Origin: Candidatus Vicinibacter affinis | GTDB lineage: Bacteria; Bacteroidota; Bacteroidia; Chitinophagales; Saprospiraceae | Assembly (NCBI GenBank): GCA_016714365.1 | Contig: JADJNH010000007.1 | Span: 310,001 to 374,000, forward strand | Direction: 5' to 3' | DNA length: 64,000 bases | Part shown: piece after piece, positions 1 through 7,920 of the stretch | How positions within the stretch are numbered: position 1 is the stretch's first letter | Layout of the letters: every line of letters begins with the position of its first letter | Program-made: the position numbers and the translations under genes | Notes under the pieces: model-generated | Told to the model about the DNA's origin: nothing | Databases searched by the model: none | Seen by the model: the letters and a program-made list of their open reading frames with translations, nothing else

Positions 1-1190
1 TGATGAAGTATTAGAGCTTAGAAGGAAATTTTGGGTTTAAAAGAGATGGTTTTTGATATGGTGCTTCGATATGATATTGTAAAAAAAAGCTTGTCCGTGC
101 TGGATTAACTGTAAAATTCAATAAGTATAAGAGATTTACGGATTCTGAAAAACAAGAGTTAATCAATATTGTAGTTGGCTCACAATTTGGTGTCAACAAA
201 ACTCTACGAGAGATTGGGCTTAATAAAAGTACTTTTTATAACTGGTATAAAGCATATTCTGATCATGGGGCGGATGGTTTAGCTCCAAGTAAACGTACTA
301 GCAGAAGGCAATGGAACAGCATACCTCATGAGCAAAAAAAATCTTGTCGTCATACTTGCATTGGAGTTTCCTCATTTATCATCCAGGGAACTTGCTCATA
401 AACTTACGGATGAACAACAAATATTTATCTCAGAATCAAGCGTTTATAGAATTTTAAAAGAAAGAGGATTGATCCCAGCTCCTGCACATTTTTTTATAGC
501 AGCAGCAGATGAATTTAATAAAAAGACAGCATTCGTAAATCAGATTTGGAAAACAGACTTTACATACTTTAAAATCTTAGGCTGGGGTGTGGTATTACTT
601 AAGTACTGTTTTAGATGATTACAGCAGATATATTGTCCATTGGGAACTGTGTAAAGGTATGAAAGTGGAGGATGTAAAAAGGACCGTTGATAGGGCAATC
701 ATCAAAGCTAAAATTGTCACTAAACAAAGACCTAAATTATTTTTAGATAATGGATCCTGTTACATAGCTTCAGATTTAAAAGATTATTTGAAAAATATTT
801 ATGACATGGACCAAATCCATGGACGGCCATTTCATCCTCAAACTCATGGAAAAATTGAACGAAATCATTGGACAATGAAAAACGTCGTAAACCTTGATAA
901 TTATGACTTCCCTGAGGAATTGGAAAGAGCTTTAGAATAATTTGTAGAAACTTATAACAATAAAAGATACCATGAATCATTAAATAATTTAACTCCTGCA
1001 GATGTGTATTTTGACCTTGGTGACCTCATTTTAAAAGAAAGAGAAAGAATTAAATTACAATGTATTAAAGATAGAAAAATTGAATATATAAAATTATTTC
1101 CTACTAAAATTAATAACTATAAACAAAAAGAATTAGCTTTGAATTAAATTGAAACACAATTTCGCGATAAGTTCAAATTACTTTGACGAC
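1..1190 (+). mobile_element. Partial, degraded IS3-like insertion sequence
   Basis: Seen: the remains of a DDE transposase gene run from the left window edge to about 1147. They are followed by a short non-coding tail ending near 1190, directly before the coding remnant of an XRE regulator. The left end lies outside the window, so terminal inverted repeats and a target duplication cannot be checked. Inference: the element inserted into the XRE gene and removed its N-terminal part. The right boundary is placed by where homology to the XRE proteins begins and is accurate to perhaps 10 bp. Confidence 0.65.
46..1147 (+). pseudogene. IS3-like DDE transposase, frameshifted
   Basis: Reading across frames gives a helix-turn-helix segment (about 108-330), a second helix-turn-helix-like segment (about 342-480) and an rve integrase core. 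The likely DDE residues are the D in TDFTY (about 558), the D in LDNGSCY (about 748) and the E in GKIERNH (about 853). The frame is broken at an 8-A run (81-88), at another 8-A run (334-341) and near 585-590 by an extra base. A stop at 938-940 replaces what is normally a GAA codon before FVETYNNKRYHESL. IS3 elements can use programmed frameshifting on A runs, so the 334-341 shift could be functional, but the other breaks argue for a dead or badly sequenced copy. The start at 46 is a guess. Confidence 0.65.
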
Positions 1191-1191
1191 A

Positions 1192-1350
1192 TACAACCTG
1201 GTAGGTAACACTGACCAATTATTAGAGAAGAATATACTAAAACGCATCACAGATATAAAGAAGCTAACCAAGGACGACAGAAACACTGTCTTCGCCCTCC
1301 TTGATGCTTTCCTCCAGGATACTAAAACCAAACAGGCTTATTCGGAATAA
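1192..1350 (+). pseudogene. C-terminal remnant of XRE-family regulator
   Basis: About 52 codons with no start. The segment around DDRNTVFALLDAFL aligns with DKETVFTLLDAFL at the C-terminus of the complete XRE regulators at 9208-9549 and 20003-20344. The DNA-binding N-terminus is missing because the IS3-like element ends directly upstream. The remnant is followed 17 bp later by a small gene, just as the other XRE copies are. It therefore marks a third XRE-plus-cargo module, whose attached element would lie to the left of the window. Confidence 0.7.
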
Positions 1351-1367
1351 TTTAAACTTCATATTTT

Positions 1368-1757
1368 ATGACTAAAACTATTAAATGGAAGGGAATTCAA
1401 GGAGAATATTCAATTCATGTGTCTAGGCTAGATCAATTCACAGAATGCATTCCAAAAGATTTAGAAGACAATCTATTCCCAGAACTAAAAGTTGCGATGA
1501 AAGATCCAGGTTTTGATATAAAAAATCATTCAGCGTTTATATTAAAGGGTGTAGTTGATATTGCGGATCGCTCAGCTTTAAGACTTGACTTGCAATTATC
1601 TCATAGCAATAAATCAACTGATACGCTAATAGATGACATATTAAGGGAAGAAGCCCAAGCGTTATTTCCAGACAACAAACTATTTCTTTACTCCTCTAGA
1701 ATGTGTAACCATTTTGAAAGACAACATTGCTGGATTTTACAACCGAAAGATTCTTAA
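1368..1757 (+). CDS. Hypothetical protein, cargo position behind XRE remnant
   Basis: A 129-residue soluble protein with no signal peptide or membrane segment; I do not recognise the family. It starts 17 bp after the XRE remnant, the position occupied by a different gene in each of the other two modules (9557-9892 and 20353-20770). It faces the immunity gene at 1899-2345 tail to tail. Inference: variable cargo of the mobile element, originally co-transcribed with the XRE regulator. The single ATG behind an A-rich leader is the only sensible start. Confidence 0.6.
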   Translation: MTKTIKWKGIQGEYSIHVSRLDQFTECIPKDLEDNLFPELKVAMKDPGFDIKNHSAFILKGVVDIADRSALRLDLQLSHSNKSTDTLIDDILREEAQALFPDNKLFLYSSRMCNHFERQHCWILQPKDS

Positions 1758-1898
1758 CTAAATATTCATCTAATGTTAAAGGAGCTCTTTAATGTATTAG
1801 ATGCTTATATCCGCGATTACAAAATAAGTATGGCGTATAGTAAATAATGACAGTATAAATTAATTCGAGAGAGCCTACACTTAAGCTGAAATACAAAA

Positions 1899-2345
1899 TC
1901 ATTTAGTAAGTTTCGTCAAATGAACTTTTCTTAGAGTATCCCCATTCAGTATTGGCAATAAAATTAATTCTTTAGGCAAATACTCTAATTTATAAATCCT
2001 ATTTTCTTCTTGACCTACAATTGTTTGATAGCTAATTAATTCTTCATTTCTCTTATCATCAAAAACCTTCAATCTATCAGTATAATTTAACTTTATTCCA
2101 AAAGTTAAGTGTAAACCATATCCATCTAAGATTTCAACCTTAGAATTCAATCCTGCATGGAATTTAGCTCTCTGTTCAATCCAAGCATTATTTATTAGAT
2201 TAGATGTATCCAAATATGAATACTTAAAAAGTCCACTTCTTTTAGATTCATCTATTGAACTAGAATAAATCTTATCAATCTTCAAAGGGTTACATTCAAA
2301 GCCTAATAAAAAGACTAATACCAAAATTCTATCTAATCGGATCAT
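1899..2345 (-). CDS. Putative immunity lipoprotein for RHS tip 4
   Basis: A 148-residue protein. Its N-terminus has two positive residues, a hydrophobic stretch (VLVFLLGFEC) and a Cys near residue 18, which fits a lipoprotein signal. The start overlaps the 3' end of the RHS tip gene (2329-3021) by 17 bp, the coupling usual for toxin and immunity pairs. Known of polymorphic toxins: the gene just downstream of the toxin tip encodes its specific immunity protein. Inference: a lipid-anchored protein in the periplasm or outer membrane would protect against a toxin acting on the cell wall, which suits the peptidase-like tip. The fold is not recognised. Confidence 0.6.
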   Translation of the reverse strand: MIRLDRILVLVFLLGFECNPLKIDKIYSSSIDESKRSGLFKYSYLDTSNLINNAWIEQRAKFHAGLNSKVEILDGYGLHLTFGIKLNYTDRLKVFDDKRNEELISYQTIVGQEENRIYKLEYLPKELILLPILNGDTLRKVHLTKLTK

Positions 2346-3021
2346 CCGTAACAGTATATTTATAAGTTGAGGCAGGAATATATTCCGTTTTTAACTTTGC
2401 AGCATCTATATTCAAATTCAAATCTTTAAGAATGTCATTCGATTGGGGCCCAAACAATAAAGCTGAACCATTCGGATTCTTTTCAATCAACTCTTTGAAT
2501 TCTTTATTTGGCCAAGTAATACCAAAAGTCTTTTTGTCTGATCCATTATTGATATTTCCTGCATCACCTATACAGCGGACATAATCTGCACAATTATTAC
2601 CATTCGATAAATCATAGGGTTGATTACCGCCTTTTTCAGCTTCTTGAATCATAGCTTGATCCTGTTGCTCAGAAGTTTTAATTCTGAATCCTAATTCGTA
2701 GGATTGTCCATTTCCATTATTTATATCATCATTAAATTTCTGTACGCTAACAAAATCTTGCTTCACAATTTCTGCATTTCCATTTGGCAATGAATTACCA
2801 GTCATATTATAAAATTTATAACCAGTCTTATCATTACCAATTAATACGGCTGAATGCCCACTTATTGGATATCCAAATGGTGCATTTTTCATCCATAAAT
2901 AAATAAAGTCTGTTGGACCTCTTCCATCAGGATCTATTAATCTAACTGGATTATTTAATGTATAGTTATAAGGATTCCAATCAGGAAAATCGCTTGCCAA
3001 TGGATCGACACCATACCACAT
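2329..3021 (-). CDS. Orphan RHS C-terminal tip 4, papain-like toxin domain
   Basis: A 230-residue ORF that starts at the Met of MWYGVDPLA and keeps only the last RHS core motif (NNPVRLIDPDG, residues about 24-34). The tip follows. It has a His in SGHSAVLIG (about residue 57) and a Cys in NNCADYV (about residue 146), the His-before-Cys order of permuted papain/NlpC-P60-like peptidases and amidases. Enzyme class is inferred from this motif pair only. There is no signal peptide and no upstream RHS core: the sequence immediately 5' is the end of mobile element copy A. It is probably a silent or displaced tip, unless it is expressed from a promoter in the element (a TATATTTG box lies at 3076-3069). 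Confidence 0.65.
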   Translation of the reverse strand: MWYGVDPLASDFPDWNPYNYTLNNPVRLIDPDGRGPTDFIYLWMKNAPFGYPISGHSAVLIGNDKTGYKFYNMTGNSLPNGNAEIVKQDFVSVQKFNDDINNGNGQSYELGFRIKTSEQQDQAMIQEAEKGGNQPYDLSNGNNCADYVRCIGDAGNINNGSDKKTFGITWPNKEFKELIEKNPNGSALLFGPQSNDILKDLNLNIDAAKLKTEYIPASTYKYTVTDDPIR

Positions 3022-3135
3022 CTGTACACTTTTTTTCTAACCTCTAGGATGTCTTTACATCCCTTCTACAAATATATGACCTTTTTTCTTTCAATTGAAC
3101 TATTAATTGAAGTTGATTAGTTGAGATACTTTCCG

Positions 3136-3160
3136 GGTTCGATTCCTTCCCCGATTACCA
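3136..3160 (+). other. tRNA 3'-end-like 25-nt segment, possible attachment site
   Basis: The segment reads GGTTCGATTCC, then TTC, then CCCGATT, then ACCA. The spacing from the T-loop to the seven acceptor nucleotides, discriminator and CCA is exactly that of a tRNA. The 5' half of the T-stem does not pair (CCGGG instead of the expected GAAGG), so this is a fragment and not a gene. Known: integrative elements often carry a tRNA 3' end as attP. It lies 115 bp inside the element end and is repeated at 11223-11247. Attachment function is inferred. Confidence 0.4.
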
Positions 3161-3297
3161 AAGTATATAGTAAAGAATCAGTAGGGATTTCGCAATTACT
3201 TTTGATTTTTCAATTCCTGACGGCCTTTTCAATTGAAAAAAAAAGTTTAGCTCTTTTTATTGTGGTTCTACGTTTTTTTTGAGAAGGATACATTTCA

Positions 3298-3480
3298 AGC
3301 TTAATGATCTCTTAAGCAATCTAAAGCGGCGCGAGGTCTTGCTTTGTCAAGGTTTTCGGAAGAAAAATTTTAGTGTGTTGATTTTGTGTGTGAGCAAAAA
3401 TTTTCTTCCAAAACCCGAAGGGCTTGACCTTTACAAAGCTGTGGGTTGGCAGCTAGCTTTGCTCAAGAGATCATTAAGCT
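3298..3480. repeat. Long imperfect inverted repeat (about 183 bp)
   Basis: The outer arms AGCTTAATGATCTCTT (3298-3313) and AAGAGATCATTAAGCT (3465-3480) are perfectly complementary over 16 bp. Inside, the segment around GGTTTTCGGAAGAAAA pairs with TTTTCTTCCAAAACC, and TTGTCAAGG pairs loosely with CTTGACCTT. The whole forms one long interrupted hairpin in DNA or RNA. No credible coding frame is present. It sits between the tRNA-like segment and the candidate structured RNA. Possible roles are a replication or transfer origin, a recombinase substrate, or part of the RNA. Confidence 0.6.
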
Positions 3481-3529
3481 ATTTGAGGTTTTAACTACTC
3501 TTTGATATTTATGTACTGCATTTTATTAT

Positions 3530-3945
3530 GGGTACGGCGGCTGGACTGGCGGTGCCGCAGGGCGAACAGGAAGCTTAAGAATGTAGCCTCAGCATTGCAT
3601 GGATCTTGTGCGATGGACAGTGCTGAGACTACAGGCGGCTTTCCGTGCGGATCGTCAATACAATGCCTTTAAAACTATAAAATCTTATTATATTGACGAT
3701 ACGAGCCCAGCGGCCAGCAGGCCGCCCGAAACGATTCAGGCTGCGATGGATCTTGTACTCTATGAAGAATTGAATAGTGTACAAGAGACAGGAAAGCAGC
3801 CGTGTGGCGGTGCTCAGTCTGACTGCATATAGCGTGACAAAGACGCTCCTGTAATCAGGAGTGTCTGTTACTCGACGCAAGGAGAGTATGGCGCGATATA
3901 TGCCGAAGACTGTCCCACCGCCACGCCGCTTAACCTGCTTTTTAA
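3530..3945 (+). ncRNA. Candidate structured non-coding RNA in element end
   Basis: This G+C-richer, non-coding stretch contains many stems: GTAG/CTAC with TCAGCATTG/CAGTGCTGA (3583-3632), CGTCAATA/TATTGACG (3653-3698), GCGGCC-AGCA-GGCCGC (3710-3725), CTTGTAC/GTACAAG (3752-3785) and GACGCTCCTG/CAGGAGTGTC (3842-3865). A long-range 9-bp pair GTGGCGGTG/CACCGCCAC (3804-3812 with 3916-3924) encloses the last hairpin. Two imperfect positions are G-U pairs on the plus strand but A-C mismatches on the minus strand, which favours a plus-strand RNA. I see no group II domain V and no match to an RNA class I know. Ends are approximate. Confidence 0.45.
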
Positions 3946-4000
3946 TCGTGGTTCTTCTTTTTGCAGACAGTTCTGCTTCTTTGCGAAGACGAGATGTTTT

Positions 4001-4527
4001 TTATACGTCATCTGGTTTAAAGCCGATTTGTTTTCTTGGTGGATTCGGTTGTTCTAGTAGCTCATTTAATGCAGTAAATATAATTTGAATATCACCACTG
4101 TTATTTACAACTTGCTTTTCTAATTGCTCTAATTTTAATAGGATATCCTTGTGAGTCAGAACCATTTCTCTTAATCTTGTAAAAACTCTTACGATTTGTA
4201 TGTTTACTTCAATAGCTCGTTCACTGTTGAGGACACTTGCAAGCATTACAACACCGTATTCTGTAAATGCATAAGGTAAATTTGGAGAATATTTTAAATT
4301 ATTGAGGTGGTCGCAATTTGCGACTACCTCTGATTTCTCAATACCTGTTAATTGAAACATAAAATCTTCAGGGAAGCGTGTATGATTTCTCTTTACTTGT
4401 TCATTCAACCTCTTTGTTGTTACTCCATATAATTCTGCAATGTCTTTATCGATCATTACTTTTTTCCCTCTTATCAGTAAGATCTTACTTTCAACTATTC
4501 TATCTGGAATGCTTGGTTTTTTGTCAT
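4001..4527 (-). pseudogene. ORF6N-domain protein, N-terminal frameshift (copy A)
   Basis: The ORF6N domain is recognisable from IDKDIAELYGVTTKRLNEQVKRN through FPEDFMFQLT to YAFTEYGVVMLASVLNS. A C-terminal coiled-coil-like helix follows (LLKLEQLEKQV). The intact version at 12086-12613 starts with MTKKPSIPDRIV. Here one T is missing from the T run at about 4517-4522, so the first 24 codons are out of frame and only an internal Met (4456) opens the frame. ORF6N and KilA-N type proteins are DNA-binding proteins common on phages and mobile elements. Inference: an accessory DNA-binding protein of the element. The lesion may be a sequencing error. Confidence 0.7.
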
Positions 4528-4593
4528 ATTATTTTCAATTTACAAAGATAATGGTTTGATATTATATTTTTGCCTATTGTAACACCTTCCCGC

Positions 4594-5321
4594 CTATTGA
4601 AGGGGATGTATTTTGCTAATACTAACTTTCAATTCCTCTAATCCACTTTGCTTATATTCTTCCGTACATTTTTTTTGTAATTGATGATGCGATTGATTTG
4701 TCCTGGTGATGATGCTTGTCCTTTTTTATTTTCGAATAAATATATTTGTTCCTGATGTTCTCTGATATAATCACTGATCAACAATATTTGATTTGCTTTT
4801 AAAGCCAATGTCCTTGCATTATTCTTTTTGCTTCCGCCTATATGTACATTGGCTTCTATGAGATTTATATCGGTGATTTTTAGATTCACCAGTTCCCTCA
4901 CCGTTAATGCCTGATAGATTAATAATCCAATGATGATCTCATCTCTGGTTTGATTCTTTTTATCATTGGATCGATGTTCTTTTAATAAGTTTTCTAATTG
5001 TTCTGTAGTGTATAAATTCTCTATCTCTATGCTTCGGTTGATTTGATCTCGTAGATATAACTTCTCACATGGATGATCTTTTCTGACTTCCATTTCTACT
5101 AAGTACCGATAGTATATTTTTATAGCAAAAAGGTGATTTCGCAAACTCTTTGGATGAAGATTACTCTTTCTTAGATAACTCACATATCCCATTATGTCAT
5201 GATAGTTCGCTCTTTGAGCTTTACTTTGCATATACGCCCTATATTTATTAATCATATTCTCATAGCCTTTTGTTGATGATGCGCTGTAATGTTCATTTAA
5301 ATATTCTAGTATTTTTATCAT
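4594..5321 (-). pseudogene. Tyrosine recombinase 2, internal 115-bp deletion (copy A)
   Basis: Compared with the intact copy at 12680-13522, the bases equivalent to 12754-12868 are missing near 4666. The deletion removes the catalytic KIRQS and AGHKRSG region and shifts the frame, so the product ends at 4638 after about 227 residues. The N-terminal SAM-like core-binding domain and the first catalytic Arg region (ALTVRELVNL) remain. The start codon overlaps the stop of recombinase 1 as ATGA, so the two are translationally coupled. This copy should lack recombinase activity. The 115-bp loss is too large to be a homopolymer error. Confidence 0.8.
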
Positions 5322-6235
5322 ATATCGTCGATCATTTTTTTGATTTGCCTTTGTTGGATATGCGTATATATTTCTGTAGTCTCCATCTGATCATGTCCTA
5401 AAAACTGTCTCACTTGTTGTAATGGCATTCCTCCTTCTAATAAATGACTTGCTATGCTGTGCCTAAGATTGTGTATGCTGATTGTTTTGTTTTTAATTCG
5501 CTCATTTGCTGTTCTGTGGATGATCATTTTTAGAATCCTATTATAGGTGTCTTTTTGCATTCTTCTACCTCTCTGATTGAGTATAAAACTTTGACTCTCT
5601 TTCGTGTTCTCATAGATTCTAACTTCATTTAAATAATCATCGAGATCCTTGATAACTCCTGGCGATAATGGCATTACTCTGCGTTTATTATTCTTACCTC
5701 TAGGTACTATTAGAACACCCTCTTTGATCTTGATGTCATCCATATTACATTGTACCATTTCGGATACTCTTAGTCCACACCCATAAGCTAAACTTAATAT
5801 CGCCCGCTCTAATAAACTTTCGGTATGGGTATATAATTCTATAATTTCCGACTGACTCAATATCGCTCGATCTGTCTTATGTTTGGGATAGGGTATTTTA
5901 ATGGTGCTTACTGGATTTATTTCTATCTCTCCATATTGAAGCCGCATATTAAAATAGGATTCTACAACACTCATGTATTCATGAATGGTTTTTGGATTAA
6001 GTATAGATCCATTTCGCTTATTGGGCCTATTACATATGTAGTTGTAATATGTCCTTATGTTTTCCTCTGTGATTTCTTCAACTTGTTCTATCCCTCGTAT
6101 CTGTTGTTGTTCGAAGAATTCTGCCAATTGATTGCATTTGATTCTTACACCATGTGCATTATATCCCAGAGTATTCAGATGATTTTTGTATTTTTCTATC
6201 TGTTCTTGATAATATTTTACCTTAAGCCAATTCAT
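5318..6235 (-). CDS. Tyrosine recombinase 1, XerC/D-like (copy A)
   Basis: A 305-residue site-specific recombinase of usual length. The N-terminal core-binding domain covers about residues 1-105 and the catalytic domain about 115-300. Visible catalytic set: R in GCGLRVSEM (about 152), K in PRGKNNKR (about 176), HNLRH (about 250-254), GHDQ (about 275) and the nucleophile Y in TEIYTH (about 285). It is encoded downstream of an inverted-repeat region (6265-6368) and upstream of recombinase 2 with a 4-bp overlap. Inference: the pair catalyses integration and excision of the element, possibly as a heteromer like XerCD. The copy B version is shorter by a few C-terminal residues because of one missing T. 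Confidence 0.88.
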   Translation of the reverse strand: MNWLKVKYYQEQIEKYKNHLNTLGYNAHGVRIKCNQLAEFFEQQQIRGIEQVEEITEENIRTYYNYICNRPNKRNGSILNPKTIHEYMSVVESYFNMRLQYGEIEINPVSTIKIPYPKHKTDRAILSQSEIIELYTHTESLLERAILSLAYGCGLRVSEMVQCNMDDIKIKEGVLIVPRGKNNKRRVMPLSPGVIKDLDDYLNEVRIYENTKESQSFILNQRGRRMQKDTYNRILKMIIHRTANERIKNKTISIHNLRHSIASHLLEGGMPLQQVRQFLGHDQMETTEIYTHIQQRQIKKMIDDI

Positions 6236-6264
6236 ATTTTTTTATACCCCCTTGTTCCTTTTTT

Positions 6265-6368
6265 GCGAACACCGAACACCAGCCCTTTTTTGACATAAAA
6301 CGCCCTGTTTATCGATACCCTGGTGTTCGGTCTGGCGTTCGGTCGATACCGAACACCAGAGGGTGTTC
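6265..6368. promoter_or_regulatory. ACCGAACACCAG inverted-repeat cluster
   Basis: In the 140-bp gap between the ATPase gene and recombinase 1, the 12-mer ACCGAACACCAG occurs at 6271-6282 and 6348-6359. Its exact complement CTGGTGTTCGGT is at 6320-6331, with half copies (GCGTTCGGT, GGTGTTC) around them. The 6320/6348 pair is a perfect 12-bp inverted repeat with a 16-bp spacer, the size expected of a recombinase core site or a regulator operator. Conserved in copy B. The binder is not known; candidates are the adjacent recombinases, ORF6N or XRE. Confidence 0.6.
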
Positions 6369-6375
6369 TCTATAT

Positions 6376-7920
6376 TTAAAGATTTTGTAATTGTGTATTA
6401 AGACTGTCTTTGATCCTCGTCCTTATGCCTTGCATATTGTCCCAGTACGCTATCTGATACGTAAATCCTCGATTGGCAAAGCCTCTTTGTTTCAAATATT
6501 CCAGTTGCACCAATTTATTGATATAAAAATGTTGCTGTGTCTTCTTGATACCTGTGGCATTCATGATTTCGAATCTGTTAAACTCATAACTTATTTCTCC
6601 ATTGACAGAGCCCTTGTTTTTCTCCTTTACAAAAGATTTGAGCTTTTCAAAAAACTGTCTCAAGCTTCCATCCAGTTCATCTACTTTAAGAATTATACTT
6701 TCGAATAATATTTCACAGGCTATTTGCAAATCTTCTTTCTCTGTGATCAATCTTCCTTGGTTGTCTTGTTTGCGTTGATATTGATTGATGATCGTTATTT
6801 GCTTGACAATACTCTGATACATTTCATTGAGTCGTCTGATCTTATGGGCATCATCTGGAAGATGGATTTTGTTTGCGTAGGGATTGATAATTTTGTAGGG
6901 CTTTAATAATCGTATGCAGTTTTGTAAGAATAAATTTGTTTTTTCTTCTTCGCGCTCGTTGATTTGTCCGGCATATTTTTGGTTTTGATAGTTGATGATT
7001 CTCTGTGTTTGTTCTCGGCTCTCGTCAACGGCGATTACAAAGCTCCTGCTAATATTATCTTCGTAATAATCACCTCGTGTCGTGCAGGCTATACTCGCTA
7101 TAGGTCCTCTTACCGTTCGTTCTGTACTGCGGATATTTCCATCATCAAATTTCTGACTCGTACTGCTGATTAATATATCATTGCTCATCAGTTCTCTTAA
7201 TGCTAGTAACGCTTCTTCTTTCAATCCGTCGATATCTTCGAAGCATAAGAATCTATTCACCAAATCATATTCTCCATAATTATAAAAGCTGCTTTCTGTC
7301 ACTCGTGTGAATCGCTTCACATCTTCTTGTGGAATAAGATTTCCTATGATTTTTAATAGTCTGGTTTTGCCGCTTCCGGAGCTTCCTTGAATTAAAGCAT
7401 GCAACGTCTCTTTCATCTTATAACTCGTAGCAATTACAAACAATAATATTCGGGTGTTCTCTTCACCAATTACACCGCATTGACCTATAAGTTTGTTGAT
7501 GTTTGTTAAACAATTTGTTTGCTTTAGGAATTCGATACAGGCTTTAGTATTAATCTCATTGACCTGTGTTTTTATTCTTTCTGTACCATTCTTTGGTGTC
7601 GTTGTATTTCTATAATGTTCTAGTAATTTAGTGAGTATCATAAGGTCTCTTTGAATCTTCTCTTTTGTCACATGCAATACCTCCGCAGCAGCTTCTGCCG
7701 TGGTTTGGATTTGTTTGTATTCATATAGATCTAACTTTGATCTGTAGTCGATTCCTTCTTTAATATTTATAATTTGTAAGCTTATTTTTAGGCTATCGAG
7801 TAGTGGTTTGATACTGCCTTTGATCTCATATCGCATTCCTACTGATTCATAGCTTATATTGTTTGGGTTCTCGGTATTTAGATTTTCACTTTTGGCATAG
7901 TCATCAGTCGTCAGTCGCAA
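6376..7920 (-). CDS. AAA+ ATPase with C-terminal winged-helix-like domain (copy A)
   Basis: A 514-residue protein. Walker A is GSSGSGKT (about residues 178-185) and Walker B is FLCFEDIDG (about 223-231), followed by a sensor region around SIACTTRGDYYEDN. The C-terminal 80 residues (FNRFEIMNATGIKKTQQHFYINKLVQ) look like a winged helix. It overlaps the primase gene start-to-stop, so the two are coupled. Known: mobile elements often pair a Toprim primase with a helicase-like ATPase for replication. Inference: replication or processing ATPase of the element. No family name can be given with confidence. The protein is 100 percent identical in copy B. Confidence 0.75.
   Translation of the reverse strand: MRLTTDDYAKSENLNTENPNNISYESVGMRYEIKGSIKPLLDSLKISLQIINIKEGIDYRSKLDLYEYKQIQTTAEAAAEVLHVTKEKIQRDLMILTKLLEHYRNTTTPKNGTERIKTQVNEINTKACIEFLKQTNCLTNINKLIGQCGVIGEENTRILLFVIATSYKMKETLHALIQGSSGSGKTRLLKIIGNLIPQEDVKRFTRVTESSFYNYGEYDLVNRFLCFEDIDGLKEEALLALRELMSNDILISSTSQKFDDGNIRSTERTVRGPIASIACTTRGDYYEDNISRSFVIAVDESREQTQRIINYQNQKYAGQINEREEEKTNLFLQNCIRLLKPYKIINPYANKIHLPDDAHKIRRLNEMYQSIVKQITIINQYQRKQDNQGRLITEKEDLQIACEILFESIILKVDELDGSLRQFFEKLKSFVKEKNKGSVNGEISYEFNRFEIMNATGIKKTQQHFYINKLVQLEYLKQRGFANRGFTYQIAYWDNMQGIRTRIKDSLNTQLQNL

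Noticed and set aside
334..341. Programmed frameshift of an active IS3 transposase
   Set aside because: The A run fits, but two more frame breaks and an internal stop make an active element unlikely from this sequence.
3279..3494. 71-codon ORF across the long inverted repeat
   Set aside because: The reading frame is a by-product of the inverted repeat; there is no ribosome-binding site and no familiar protein pattern.
3599..3880. ORFs of 77-83 codons on both strands inside 3530-3945 and the matching copy B region
   Set aside because: They overlap many stable stems, lack recognisable protein features, and copy B changes frame after a one-base difference. A structured RNA explains the region better.
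3608..3945. Group II intron starting at GTGCG (3608)
   Set aside because: No domain V-like hairpin with a bulge and catalytic triad is visible, and there is no reverse transcriptase gene.
3022..4000. Retron or diversity-generating retroelement
   Set aside because: The long hairpin suggested it, but no reverse transcriptase is encoded in the element, and no template/variable repeat pair with adenine-specific changes is seen.
5879..6298. 139-codon plus-strand ORF opposite recombinase 1
   Set aside because: It is a shadow of the recombinase gene and changes length between copies because of a homopolymer difference.
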